Assembly: GCA_013289715.1 (NCBI GenBank)
Contig: JABCZJ010000003.1
Span: 1 to 64,000 of the forward strand
Direction of reading: 5' to 3'
From: Acidobacteriota bacterium
Lineage (GTDB): Bacteria > Acidobacteriota > Terriglobia > Acidiferrales > UBA7541
DNA length: 64,000 nt
The notes beneath the pieces were generated by a model that searched no databases, had not been told where the DNA came from, and was given only the letters and a program-made list of their open reading frames with translations. Both the position numbers and the translations under genes were made by a program. Positions 45,470-54,593 of the stretch are shown here, in pieces (within the stretch, counting starts at the first letter, position 1; every line of letters begins with the position of its first letter).

Positions 45470-46129
45470 ATGGAACCTTTCATCAAGCATACGGGACTCG
45501 TGGCGCCGCTGGATCGCGTGAACGTGGATACCGATCAGATGGTGCCAAAACAATTTTTGAAATTGCAGACGCGGCAAGGTTATGGGCGCGTGCTTTTTTA
45601 CGATTGGCGCTATTTGCCGGGGGAAAAGCCGAACCCGGAATTTATTTTGAACGCGCCGCGTTATAAAAGTGCTTCGGTGATTCTGGCGCGCGCGAATTTC
45701 GGCTGCGGTTCGAGCCGCGAACATGCGCCTTGGGCGATTCTGGATTATGGATTTCGCGCGATTCTAGCGCCGAGCTATGCAGACATTTTTTACAACAATT
45801 GTTTCAAGAACGGGATTTTGCCGGTGACTTTGTCGAACGAACAGATTGATGAGCTTTTTGCGCGAACGGAGAGGAAGGAAGGCTACCGCGTTACGGTTGA
45901 TCTGGAACAGCAAGTGGTGACGGACGACCAGGGACTGCGCTACTCATTCGAAGTGGATCCGTTCCGGCGCGATTGTTTGCTGAAGGGTTTGGATGATATC
46001 GGCCTTACTTTGGTGCATGAGCCGCGTATTTCTGCGTTCGAAGCGAAAAATCTAAAGCATCCGGCGATGTATGAGGCTGTCGATGTGAAACACCATAGCG
46101 ATTCGCCCCAATCCGCGCGCCACAATTAG
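45470..46129 (+). CDS. leuD: 3-isopropylmalate dehydratase small subunit
   Basis: A 219-residue protein, standard for Leu[21 protein letters not shown], then PKQFLK, the substrate loop [20 protein letters not shown], and [15 protein letters not shown]. It forms the swivelling half of the dehydratase with LeuC. The start was taken at the ATG at 45470, just after the leuC stop (a GTG at 45464 would overlap it). The operon is leuC-leuD only; leuA and leuB are not here. Confidence 0.95.
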   Translation: MEPFIKHTGLVAPLDRVNVDTDQMVPKQFLKLQTRQGYGRVLFYDWRYLPGEKPNPEFILNAPRYKSASVILARANFGCGSSREHAPWAILDYGFRAILAPSYADIFYNNCFKNGILPVTLSNEQIDELFARTERKEGYRVTVDLEQQVVTDDQGLRYSFEVDPFRRDCLLKGLDDIGLTLVHEPRISAFEAKNLKHPAMYEAVDVKHHSDSPQSARHN

Positions 46130-46201
46130 CATCTTCTCGCTCAATTCACATTCAAAAAATCCGAATGCTCTGTGCCAGGGACAACCTGCGTCCATTTCTG
46201 A

Positions 46202-47125
46202 CTAATCCGTGGCGCGGACAACGGGCTCAGGAGATTCCGGCGCGATCGGCGCGGGACCTTTTAGTTCGGCGAGCAGAATGCCGGCGAAGATTAGCGCGGC
46301 GCCGAGCAGGATGCGGCCGCCGAGATGTTCGCGCGCGAGAAACCACGAAGTGAGCGCGGCGAAAACTGGTTCGAGGCTGATCAAGATCGCCGTGTGCGTG
46401 GGCGAGGCGTATTGCTGCGCCCAGGTTTGCGCGGAAAAGCCGAAGGCGGTCGAGCCGAGCGCCGTGATGAGCACGGCGAAGACCAGCGTGCCACTCCAGA
46501 CCCAGCGCGGGTGTTCGACATTTGTAACCGAGAGCAACGGCAGCGCAATTGTCGCGAGAATCGCCGTAGTTGCGACCTGAACGACGGCGAGCGCGCCGAC
46601 GGAGTGATGCGCGACATAGCGGCTGATGAAAATCATGTGCACGGCGAACATCACAGCGCAGCCGAAGACCAGCGGATCGCCGCGATTCAGGCCGCCAAAT
46701 CCTTCGGGCGGCACGGTGAGAAAATACAGACCGGCCAGCGCGGCCAGAGCTCCGGCCCAGATCCAGGCGTTCACGCGGCGCTTGCTGCACACCGCAAGCA
46801 GCAGCGGAACGATCACGACGCTGGCGCCGGTGATGAATGCGGCCTTCGAGGGCGAAGTGAATTTCAGGCCGGTGGTCTGAAACGCGTAGCCGGCAAACAT
46901 GAAAAAGCCGATTTGCGCGCCAGCCCAGATGGAGCTGCGCGTCAGTCCTCGCAGCGCGCGCCGGAAGAAGATCGCCATCACCACCGCGGCCAGCGCGAAA
47001 CGCACGGCGATGTACATGAAGACGGAAACGTCGGCGAGCGCGTCTTTCACCACGACGAACGTGGCGCCCCAGATGAGCGCCGTAAATCCCAGAGCGAGAT
47101 CGGCGCGGAAATGTTTGCTGAGCAT
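46202..47125 (-). CDS. EamA/DMT-family transporter
   Basis: A 307-residue ten-helix drug/metabolite transporter: ADLALGFTALIWGATFVVVK in helix 1, FAGYAFQTTGLKFTSPSKAA, FITGASVVIVPLLLAV, and a second EamA repeat ending SPTHTAILISLEPVFAALTS, then GRILLGAALIFAGILLAE. Two repeats of five helices are typical. Substrates of the family include amino acids and metabolites; none can be read here. Its 3' end lies 70 bases beyond leuD, convergent. Confidence 0.92.
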   Translation of the reverse strand: MLSKHFRADLALGFTALIWGATFVVVKDALADVSVFMYIAVRFALAAVVMAIFFRRALRGLTRSSIWAGAQIGFFMFAGYAFQTTGLKFTSPSKAAFITGASVVIVPLLLAVCSKRRVNAWIWAGALAALAGLYFLTVPPEGFGGLNRGDPLVFGCAVMFAVHMIFISRYVAHHSVGALAVVQVATTAILATIALPLLSVTNVEHPRWVWSGTLVFAVLITALGSTAFGFSAQTWAQQYASPTHTAILISLEPVFAALTSWFLAREHLGGRILLGAALIFAGILLAELKGPAPIAPESPEPVVRATD

Positions 47126-47241
47126 GGACGGAAGAGTTTATGCGCTGCGTGCGGAGGTGACAAGGCGAGAAACCGTGCCGCAACAGCGTGCCCCAGATTG
47201 ATTGACGCACGCGGCACGCTGTAGTACAGAAGGTGCTGCCA

Positions 47242-49485
47242 ATGACTCGCCCATTAACCGCAGTCGTACTTACCTTCCTCGGCCTCGCAATCGTATTGGC
47301 GGCTCCCCTGCCCGGTGCGAAGCACGAAACGTGGTTTGAGGCACGCAGCCCGAATTTCATCGTGGTGTGCAATGCGGGGGAAAAGCAGGCGCGCAAAACG
47401 GCGATTCGTTTCGAGCAGATTCGCGCCGTCTTTCGGCGCGAGCTGGAACTTGCCAGCAGACACGAGAGCCCGGTGATCACCATCATGGCCGTCAAGGACG
47501 AGGACTCCATGAAGGCCCTGCTGCCGGAATATTGGGTGAAGGGTCATGCGCACCCGGCGGGGATGTTCCTGGAAAACATGAATCAGTACTTTGCGACGAT
47601 CCAGCTCGATGCTCCGGGCTCGAATCCCTACGACACGATTTATCACGAGTACTTTCACTCGTTGACCGCGCCTTATTATCCGAATTTGCCGGTGTGGGTG
47701 TCCGAGGGACTCGCCGAATTTTACGGCAATACGCTGATCGGCGATTCCGAAGTGGGGATGGGACGGCCGGACCCGGATTTGATTGCCGAGCTCAAGCAGG
47801 GCGGGTTGATGCCGCTGGACGTTTTGTTCAAGGTGGATCACAACTCTCCGTACTACAACGAGCAGCATAAAATATCGGTTTTCTATGCGGAATCTTGGGC
47901 GCTGACGCACTACTTGATGGTGGGCGACAAGGCTGCGCACCGCGCGACGCTGCAGACCTACATCAATGCGATGACGAAAGGAGCGACGGAGGAACAGGCC
48001 GCCGCGCAAGCGTTTGGCGACCTGAAACAACTGCAAGCGGCGCTGTTCGCCTATATCGGAAACGCGGCATTCTATTACATCAAAGCGCCACCGCCCCCGG
48101 AGATACCCGCCACCGACTTGCGGGTGCATGAACTTGCTGAAGCCGAGGTGGATGCGTATCGCGGTGGATTCGCGGCCGTGCGCGGACGGACGCAGGACGC
48201 CATACCGATTCTGGAGCAGGCGGTGAAGCTCGACCCGAAACTGGCGCTCGGTTATCAATACCTCGGTTTCGCGGAGTATCAAGACCGCAAGCACGCGGAA
48301 GCGCTGGCCGATTTCACGCGCGCGATCGAATTGAATCCGAAAAACGCGTTGACACGATTCTTGCGCGCCTATTTGACTTCCACGCAGGGCGGGACCGTTG
48401 GCGACGACAGGCAGATGCAGGAAGACTTGCGCGCGGCGATTGCCGTCAGCCCGGAGTTTGCGCCGCCCTATGGCGTGCTCGCGGTGTATATGGCCAATCA
48501 AGGAGATAATTTGCAGGAGGCGCTGAAGCTGGCGCAAAAGGCTCAGGCGCTCGAGCCGGGGAGCACAATTTATCAGATTGATCTGGCGCAGGTGCTGGCG
48601 CGCATGAACCGTTACAAAGAAGCGCGCAATATTGCGCTGCATGCGCGCGTGAACGCCTCCAATCCCATGGAGCGCGCCGAGGCCGAGCATTTTCTGGCAT
48701 TCCTCGATCAGGTGAGCCAATACTCGCGAGACGATTCCGATTCGGCGGAGCCTGCTGTGGTGCGGGAGTCCTCCGGTACAGCAGCGAGTCCTGCGTCGGG
48801 CACGAATTCGCCGGCACGGGCGCCAGAAGCTGCTGCTGCGCAGACGGCCAGCGGCGACGCGGGGGCTGAAGGCGCTGCCACTTTGCGCGAGGCGGCGGGA
48901 GTAGTGACGAAGCTGAGTTGCATGAACGGATTGAAATTCGAACTCGACACCGGCGCGGGGACGTTGACTTTGCGTGTCAAGCCGGGCGCGCAGTACCACA
49001 TAAAAGTGCTGACACGACCGAGCGGACCTTTTAATCCCTGCACGGCGATTCAGGGCCAACGCGTGAAGGTGGAATATCAGCCGGTGGGCAGCGATGGAAA
49101 GATGGGCGAGGTGGAATCGCTGACGGTGGCGACGGCTGCTAGCGGCGAAGGCGGCAGCGGGAGTACGGGAAATTCTGGAGCCGCGCGGCGGCTGAGCGTC
49201 GAGGGTGCGCATGCTGAGCCGGTGAAGGGTTCGGCGGAGGGCGAGGTGACGCAGGTTTTGTGCAACGGGCGCGAACTTACTTTGAATCTGGATGCGGGGG
49301 ACGGAGCTTATATTTTGCATGCGCGGGATACGACGCGGGTGCAGTTCCAGCAGGACGTGGCGTTTGACGCGGGGAATTTCGAGCCATGCACGCAGTTGAA
49401 GGGGCGCGCGGTGAAGATTGCGTTTGTTACGGTGGAGGGGAAGACGTACGACGGGGAGATACAGGGCGTGGAAGTTCTGAAGTAG
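47242..49485 (+). CDS. Exported gluzincin-like metalloprotein with TPRs and duplicated C-terminal domain
   Basis: A 747-residue protein. A signal peptide (TAVVLTFLGLAIVLAAPLPG) leads into a DUF1570-like metallopeptidase domain with HEYFH (in DTIYHEYFHSLT) and a downstream Glu in VSEGLAEFYG, the gluzincin zinc set. TPR units follow (about 310-460: AIPILEQAVKLDPKLALGYQ; EALADFTRAIELNPKNALTR). After an Ala/Ser/Pro linker come two related domains of about 75 residues, one starting GVVTKLSCMNGLKFELDTGA and the other GEVTQVLCNGRELTLNLDAG. Both end in a PCT...G..VK segment. The GTG at 47233 is an alternative start. Confidence 0.8.
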   Translation: MTRPLTAVVLTFLGLAIVLAAPLPGAKHETWFEARSPNFIVVCNAGEKQARKTAIRFEQIRAVFRRELELASRHESPVITIMAVKDEDSMKALLPEYWVKGHAHPAGMFLENMNQYFATIQLDAPGSNPYDTIYHEYFHSLTAPYYPNLPVWVSEGLAEFYGNTLIGDSEVGMGRPDPDLIAELKQGGLMPLDVLFKVDHNSPYYNEQHKISVFYAESWALTHYLMVGDKAAHRATLQTYINAMTKGATEEQAAAQAFGDLKQLQAALFAYIGNAAFYYIKAPPPPEIPATDLRVHELAEAEVDAYRGGFAAVRGRTQDAIPILEQAVKLDPKLALGYQYLGFAEYQDRKHAEALADFTRAIELNPKNALTRFLRAYLTSTQGGTVGDDRQMQEDLRAAIAVSPEFAPPYGVLAVYMANQGDNLQEALKLAQKAQALEPGSTIYQIDLAQVLARMNRYKEARNIALHARVNASNPMERAEAEHFLAFLDQVSQYSRDDSDSAEPAVVRESSGTAASPASGTNSPARAPEAAAAQTASGDAGAEGAATLREAAGVVTKLSCMNGLKFELDTGAGTLTLRVKPGAQYHIKVLTRPSGPFNPCTAIQGQRVKVEYQPVGSDGKMGEVESLTVATAASGEGGSGSTGNSGAARRLSVEGAHAEPVKGSAEGEVTQVLCNGRELTLNLDAGDGAYILHARDTTRVQFQQDVAFDAGNFEPCTQLKGRAVKIAFVTVEGKTYDGEIQGVEVLK

Positions 49486-49525
49486 CGCAATTGAGATAGC
49501 GGCCGCTGAAAATCGCGGCGTGGCG

Positions 49526-51364
49526 TCAACGGAGTGGGCCGGGGTCAGGTGCTTGGTAGGCGATGCGGCCGCCTGCGACGCTCATTTTTACTTTTGTTGT
49601 GAGCAGGTCGCGCGCGGGAATTTGATTTAAGTCCACGGCGTAAACCACCAGATCAGCGAGCATTCCTGGGGCAATCGTGCCTTTGCGTTTTTCCTCGAAT
49701 TCGGCGTAGGCCGATCCTGTGGTGTAGGCACGCAGACAATCCTTGATCGGCAAACTTTCTTGCGGCTGCCAGCTTGCGCTGCCTTGCGGCAATTCGCGCG
49801 TGACGCAGGCGTAAATTCCGCGCAGAGGATTGAGCGGCTCGACAGGATGGTCGGTGCCAAACGCGAGACGGGCGTTGTTCTGCTCCATGGTGCGCCAGGC
49901 GTAGGCGCCGCGGGAGCGTTCGGGGCCGAGGCGGCCGGTGGCCCAGCGCTCATCATCGAGCAGATGCGATGGCTGCATCGAAGCGATGATATCGAGGCTG
50001 CCATAGCGGGCGAAGTCTTCGGGCGCGACGATTTGCGCGTGTTCGACACGATCGCGCCGATCGCGCGGGCCGTTCGCCGCGACGACTGCAGCGAAGGTAT
50101 CGAGCGCGACGCGATTCGCGCGGTCACCAATCGCGTGAAACGCAAGTTGAAATCCGGCGCGATCGCGCGCGATGGCCATGAGCGCGAGTTTCGCTGCATC
50201 CAGGTGCAGAAGTCCCGAGGTGCCGGGCGCGTCAGAGTAAGGCGCGAGGAGCGCGGCGGTGCGCGAGCCGAGCGAACCATCGAGAAACGCTTTTAGCGCG
50301 CCGGTTTTGAGCCATGGATCGGTTGAACCCCATTCCTTGCGTAGCGCCTCCAGAGTGGCGACCGGTAAAGTGAAATCCAGCCACTCGGTGATGCGCGCGG
50401 TCAACTTCCCTTCCCGGCGCAGCTGCTGATAAATCAGGAGATTTTCCTTGCTGAACGAAACGTCGCGGCTAATTTCCAGATAGGAACAGTCCTGCAGCGA
50501 AGTGATGCCGTTGCGCGCGGCATCGGCGAGCACCAGCTCGATGCCACGGCGACGCTCGGCTGAAGATGGCGCGGCCATTTTGGAAAATACCAGGTTCTTG
50601 GCGCCGTCTTCCTGCAGCAAGCCGGTGGGCTGGCTTGTTTGCGGGTCGCGAACGATGTGCCCGCGTGCGGGATCGGCGGTGTCCTGCGTTACTCCGGCGA
50701 TTTTCAGCGCGAGTGAATTTGCGATGGCCACGTGGCCGTCCACGCGCGAGAAAAACATGGGAAGTGTGCTCGAGACGGCGTCCAGGTCTTCGCGTGTGGG
50801 ATCGCGGCGGCCGGGCCAGAGCGTTTGGTCCCATCCGAACCCGGTGATCCATTCGCCGGGGGCGCGGTCTTTGATATTTTCGCGGATGCGCTGCTGAAAT
50901 TCCGCGAGCGATTGCACGCCTGTGAAATCAATGGCGAGTTTGTTGAGCGCCGATTGCCCGATGTGCACGTGCGCGTCGTTGAAGCCGGGCATGACGAAGG
51001 CGCCGCGGAGATCGATCACGCGCGTCTTCGCGCCGAGCCACGGCTTGATTTCGGGGGCGTCGACCGTGGAAGCTTTTTGCAGGTCCTCCGTATCCCGGGT
51101 GATGGAGGAAACCGCGACGATGGATTCGCCGCGAATCGCCAGGGCGCCGGCCCATGCGTGGGCGTCGTCCATCGTTTCAATCTTCGCGTTCGTGAGAACG
51201 AGGTCGGCGGGACCTTGCGCGGGAGAAAGCGTCGTGGAAGTCTGGCTGGCGGGGGTGTTCCGCCTCGCTGTAGCGTCCGCAACCGAATTCACAGCACGCG
51301 CAACGATCAACAACGCAGCGCCTGTGACGCCAAAGAAAAAAGTCAGGAGAAACCGGCGGGACAT
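49526..51364 (-). CDS. YtcJ-like amidohydrolase, exported
   Basis: A 612-residue metal-dependent hydrolase (Amidohydro_3). A signal-anchor (RRFLLTFFFGVTGAALLIVA) is followed by the domain: LVLTNAKIETMDDAHAWAGA, the ligand pair in FNDAHVHIGQSA, mid-chain QLAFHAIGDRANRVALDTFA (metal His), HAQIVAPEDFARY, and the C-terminal Asp in LAFGTDHPVEPLNP. Family members cleave amide or formyl bonds in exotic compounds. It starts one base after the stop of the M20 peptidase gene, so the two are translated together. Confidence 0.88.
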   Translation of the reverse strand: MSRRFLLTFFFGVTGAALLIVARAVNSVADATARRNTPASQTSTTLSPAQGPADLVLTNAKIETMDDAHAWAGALAIRGESIVAVSSITRDTEDLQKASTVDAPEIKPWLGAKTRVIDLRGAFVMPGFNDAHVHIGQSALNKLAIDFTGVQSLAEFQQRIRENIKDRAPGEWITGFGWDQTLWPGRRDPTREDLDAVSSTLPMFFSRVDGHVAIANSLALKIAGVTQDTADPARGHIVRDPQTSQPTGLLQEDGAKNLVFSKMAAPSSAERRRGIELVLADAARNGITSLQDCSYLEISRDVSFSKENLLIYQQLRREGKLTARITEWLDFTLPVATLEALRKEWGSTDPWLKTGALKAFLDGSLGSRTAALLAPYSDAPGTSGLLHLDAAKLALMAIARDRAGFQLAFHAIGDRANRVALDTFAAVVAANGPRDRRDRVEHAQIVAPEDFARYGSLDIIASMQPSHLLDDERWATGRLGPERSRGAYAWRTMEQNNARLAFGTDHPVEPLNPLRGIYACVTRELPQGSASWQPQESLPIKDCLRAYTTGSAYAEFEEKRKGTIAPGMLADLVVYAVDLNQIPARDLLTTKVKMSVAGGRIAYQAPDPGPLR

Positions 51365-51365
51365 T

Positions 51366-52658
51366 CTAGGGCTGAACTCCGGCGAGGGCGACGGTTGCAA
51401 GGAACAGGCGCTTCAGGCCCATTTCGCGGCCGCTGGCGTCGTACCACTCGGCGGTGGTGTGCGAGCCGCCGCCTTTTCCGCCGCCGCCGAGCGAGACGGC
51501 CGGGATGTTGAGCGAAAGAGGAATGTTGGCGTCGGTGGAACTGCGTTCTATGCGCGAACGATTGCCCAGGAATCGATCCACATTGCGCAGAGTTTCCAGC
51601 AGAGGAGCGTTATCCGGCAATTTGCCGGCGGGGCGCGAACCGAGCGAACGGACGATGACACGGAGCGTTTCGTTTTCGTCGTGCGCCGTGGCCATTTCCT
51701 CGCGCGCGCCGGATTGCATGGCATCGCGCAGAGCGCGCTCCATTTTATTTACTTCGGCTTCGTCTTCGGAACGCAGATCTACTTTTACAGCGGCGCGCGA
51801 CGGGATGGAATTTACCGAGGTGCCGCCTTCGATCATTCCAAAATTGTAGGAGCTGCGCGGATCGTCGGGGACGGGCTGCGCGGAAAATTTCACGATGCCG
51901 CGGGAAAGCGCGGTGATGGGATTGGGCGCGCCGAAATCGGACCAGCTGTGTCCGCCGGGGCCGGTGATGGCGATTTCGAAACGGTGTGAGGCGATGCCTT
52001 GCGTGGTGATGTGTTCGGTAGAGGCGCCATCCACCGCGATAACCGCGGCGAGGCGCGAGCCGTAACTTTCCACCAGCGAGCGAATGCCGCGCAGGTTACC
52101 TTCGCCTTCTTCGCCGACATCGCCCGCGAGGACGATCGTTTTCGTTGTGTTGATGCGCGATTCGGACAGAGCGCGCGCGAGGCCGGCCAACGCGGCGAGG
52201 CCTGCGCCGTTGTCTGCTACGCCAGGAGCGGTGAGGCGATTGCCGTGGCGTTTCACGCGAACATCGGTGCCGGCGGGAAAAACTGTGTCCAGGTGCGCGG
52301 CCAGTAAAATCACGCTCTTCGGGTCTGTCCCGAGGCGCTCGGCGATTACGTTGCCAGTTTTATCGAGCTGAACTTTCAGGCCCGCGGCTTCGAACGTTTT
52401 TTTCAGGTATTCGCCGCGCGAAGCTTCTTTGAATTCAGGAGCGGGGATTTCGGTGAGGTGGATCTGCTGGTCGGTGAGCCAGGCGGAGCTTGTGTCAATC
52501 CAGGCGAGAGCGCGGGCGCACGCGGGGTCATCGGCGAGTTTCTCGATCGAGTCACCGGCGGCGCGCGCGTAAAGTGTGGCCATCGTTAAAAAGATACCGC
52601 AGATCAGTGTGAGTTTCACGAGATTCGTGCGGCGAATTCCGGCGCCGGACATGAACAT
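51366..52658 (-). CDS. Exported M20-family peptidase (PepT-like)
   Basis: A 430-residue zinc peptidase. A signal peptide (LVKLTLICGIFLTMATLYAR) precedes the catalytic domain: AAHLDTVFPAGTDV (His, Asp), GVADNGAG (bridging Asp), GDVGEEGEGNLRGI (Glu base and ligand), AVDGAST, and the C-terminal ligand His in GGSHTTAEWYDA. A dimerisation insert sits between. Family members hydrolyse dipeptides, tripeptides or acyl-amino acids. Weak site at MFMSGAG; a long upstream extension is not protein-like. The amidohydrolase follows after one base. Confidence 0.88.
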   Translation of the reverse strand: MFMSGAGIRRTNLVKLTLICGIFLTMATLYARAAGDSIEKLADDPACARALAWIDTSSAWLTDQQIHLTEIPAPEFKEASRGEYLKKTFEAAGLKVQLDKTGNVIAERLGTDPKSVILLAAHLDTVFPAGTDVRVKRHGNRLTAPGVADNGAGLAALAGLARALSESRINTTKTIVLAGDVGEEGEGNLRGIRSLVESYGSRLAAVIAVDGASTEHITTQGIASHRFEIAITGPGGHSWSDFGAPNPITALSRGIVKFSAQPVPDDPRSSYNFGMIEGGTSVNSIPSRAAVKVDLRSEDEAEVNKMERALRDAMQSGAREEMATAHDENETLRVIVRSLGSRPAGKLPDNAPLLETLRNVDRFLGNRSRIERSSTDANIPLSLNIPAVSLGGGGKGGGSHTTAEWYDASGREMGLKRLFLATVALAGVQP

Positions 52659-52696
52659 TGTACACGGCGACGCGACGATCGAGGTGCGTTCAATAG

Positions 52697-53941
52697 CTAC
52701 CGAGTTTTCGCTGGGGCCGCGGCAGAGGCGATGATCGTCTGGATTTCTACTTCGGTCATGATGCGCTCGGCTTGCTTTGCGGCTGCGAAGATGCGATCTA
52801 CTAACTCGTCGGTTGCCGGGACGTTGCGCTTTTCGAGCCAGTAGAGGACGTTCGAGCGGCCGCTGAGCGGGCCGATTTCGATAATTTGCTCGAGCCCGAA
52901 GAGGTGCGACGGCACACCACTGTAAATGGAATTGGCCAGCTCTTGATCGCCCTTTTTGTAGGCTTTCACTATGGCTGCGGCGTGCACCCCGGTCGCGGTG
53001 CGAAATGCGTCGCGGCCTACGACAGGATAATTCGGCGGGATTGGCGTGTGTGTGGCTTTGGAGACGGCTTCGGAATATTGTTTGAGCTTTGAGAGATCCT
53101 GTTCGATCAAGCCGAGCAGGCGCAGGTTGACGAGCATCAATTCCATTGGGGTGTTGCCGACGCGTTCGCCCAGAGCCAACGCGGCGGCGTGGACTTGATC
53201 GGCTCCGGCGGCAATTGCTGCCAGAGAATTCGCGATGGCGAGGCCGCGATCGTTGTGCCCGTGCCAATCCACGCGAATTTCTTCGCCGGACGGCTTTACG
53301 ACTTCTTCGATTACGAAGTTCACCAGATTGTGGGCGCCGCGCGGAGTGGCGTGGCCAACCGTGTCGCACAGAACCACGGCGCGCGCGCCGGCGCGAATCG
53401 CAGTCGAGTACAGCGTGATCACCGTCGCGGGGTCGGTGCGAATGGTGTCTTCGGTGACGTACATTACCGGCAAGCCCGCCGAGGTGGCGAATTTCACGGC
53501 GTCTTCGGTGGTGCGCTGGAGGTGATCGACGGTCCAGTCTTCGACCAGGCGGCGGATCGGGCTGGAGCCTAGAAAAGTGGCGGCTTCGATGGGGCGGCCT
53601 ACTTTTTCGGAAATTTCGATGATGGGCTGGATGTCGTTCTTTAGGGTGCGCGCGGCGCAGTTAGGGCGGATTTTCATGCGCGACGTGACGATTTCGCGCG
53701 CGAGGGCTTCGGTGTCAGCGTAGGCACGCGGTCCGGCGCCGGGCAGGCCGATATTTACGGTGTCAATTCCGAGCGATTCCATCAGATGCAGGATTTCGAT
53801 TTTCTCAGCGATGCTGGGATCGCGGACGGAGGGATTTTGCAGGCCGTCGCGGAGGGTTTCGTCGTTGAGTGCCACGTGATGGGTGGCGGGGATCTCGGCG
53901 CCGGTGTAGGTGTTCCAGTCGTGGATGAGTTCGTGTTTCAT
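52697..53941 (-). CDS. Short isopropylmalate/homocitrate-synthase-like enzyme (DRE-TIM metallolyase)
   Basis: A 414-residue DRE-TIM barrel. The entry is VALNDETLRDGLQNPSVRD, giving the metal Asp and the Arg-Asp pair; the later metal motif is VDWHGHNDRGLAIANSLAAI, and VHAAALALGERVGNTPMELM matches isopropylmalate synthases (GERxGNT). The C-terminal allosteric leucine-binding domain of true LeuA (about 500-560 residues) is missing. NDETLRDGLQ is closer to the HMG-CoA-lyase type than LeuA's DTTLRDGEQ. It could be an unregulated isopropylmalate synthase, a homocitrate-type synthase or a side-pathway enzyme. The start site is weak. Confidence 0.8.
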   Translation of the reverse strand: MKHELIHDWNTYTGAEIPATHHVALNDETLRDGLQNPSVRDPSIAEKIEILHLMESLGIDTVNIGLPGAGPRAYADTEALAREIVTSRMKIRPNCAARTLKNDIQPIIEISEKVGRPIEAATFLGSSPIRRLVEDWTVDHLQRTTEDAVKFATSAGLPVMYVTEDTIRTDPATVITLYSTAIRAGARAVVLCDTVGHATPRGAHNLVNFVIEEVVKPSGEEIRVDWHGHNDRGLAIANSLAAIAAGADQVHAAALALGERVGNTPMELMLVNLRLLGLIEQDLSKLKQYSEAVSKATHTPIPPNYPVVGRDAFRTATGVHAAAIVKAYKKGDQELANSIYSGVPSHLFGLEQIIEIGPLSGRSNVLYWLEKRNVPATDELVDRIFAAAKQAERIMTEVEIQTIIASAAAPAKTR

Positions 53942-53993
53942 TTTGTGAGGCGGCTGCTTGTATTTGACTCTCGATAGAACTGCAAAGCGAACA

Positions 53994-54020
53994 GAGATCC
54001 TTCGCTGCGCTCAGGATGAC
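53994..54020 (+). repeat. Dispersed repeat family R2, short form
   Basis: GAGATCCTTCGCTGCGCTCA followed by GGATGAC. The ATCCT and AGGAT ends can pair around a CGCTGCGC centre. Another copy is at 61939-61965, and a longer variant at 17859-17902. It sits between two minus-strand genes, just upstream of the isopropylmalate-synthase-like gene. Confidence 0.6.
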
Positions 54021-54047
54021 GACGAATACTACCGCGGTCCGCCGAAC

Positions 54048-54416
54048 CTAGTACCTAATGGTGTAGCTGCGCGGGGCCTGCGAGAGGCCCGGCTTGTAGA
54101 TAGTCTGGCAAAATTCGCAGCGATAGATTTCAGCTTTCTTGCCTACTAGCGCTTCGATTTCTTTTGGATAATCGTACCAGCGTTTCAGATGGCCGCAGCA
54201 GAGCTTGCCTTTGGCGTCTTTTTCGTCGCAGGCGCGCATGGTGGGTCTCTTGGGTTTGAGCTTCGGGCCTGCGGGGGCTTCTGGTTCGGGCGCGGCTGCG
54301 GTCGCTTGCGGAGTTGTTGCCGCGGCGGCCGGGCTCGCTACAGGTGGAGTTGCTGGCGTTGCAGCTGCCGCTGGTGGAGCAGCTGGTTCTGGCGTTACCG
54401 GAGTCGCGTCAGTCAT
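54048..54416 (-). CDS. Small protein with Ala/Pro tail and Cys-rich C-terminus
   Basis: A 122-residue protein. The first 50 residues are a low-complexity Ala/Pro/Thr linker. The last 70 hold RACDEKDAKGKLCCGHLKRW and YRCEFCQTIYKP. The cysteines (C, CC, CxxC) with His suggest a small zinc ribbon. I recall similar proteins in Acidobacteria but know no function. An AGGAGCG site precedes the ATG. It is unlike the Pro-rich exported proteins in the window in having no signal peptide. Confidence 0.68.
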   Translation of the reverse strand: MTDATPVTPEPAAPPAAAATPATPPVASPAAAATTPQATAAAPEPEAPAGPKLKPKRPTMRACDEKDAKGKLCCGHLKRWYDYPKEIEALVGKKAEIYRCEFCQTIYKPGLSQAPRSYTIRY

Positions 54417-54593
54417 TCGATTCGCTCCTGTGTGGCTGACATCGCAAGTGCAACGACTAAGTCAAAAGATTTAACAGAGAGGAAAGCCGGAGGACACAGA
54501 GAAAATCGAACCGCGCTACGTTCGTTCTTTTCCGCTATCTCCTCCACTTCTTCCCCATCCTTTACTTCCCTGCTTCCTTGCTTCAACGCACCT

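Noticed and set aside
47254..49320. 688-codon open frame on the minus strand
   Set aside because: Antisense to the gluzincin-TPR gene; rich in Arg/His/Leu with no domain.
52659..53369. N-terminal extension of the M20 peptidase frame
   Set aside because: It overlaps the isopropylmalate-synthase-like gene in another frame and is Arg/Ser-rich; the signal peptide at 52658 marks the real start.
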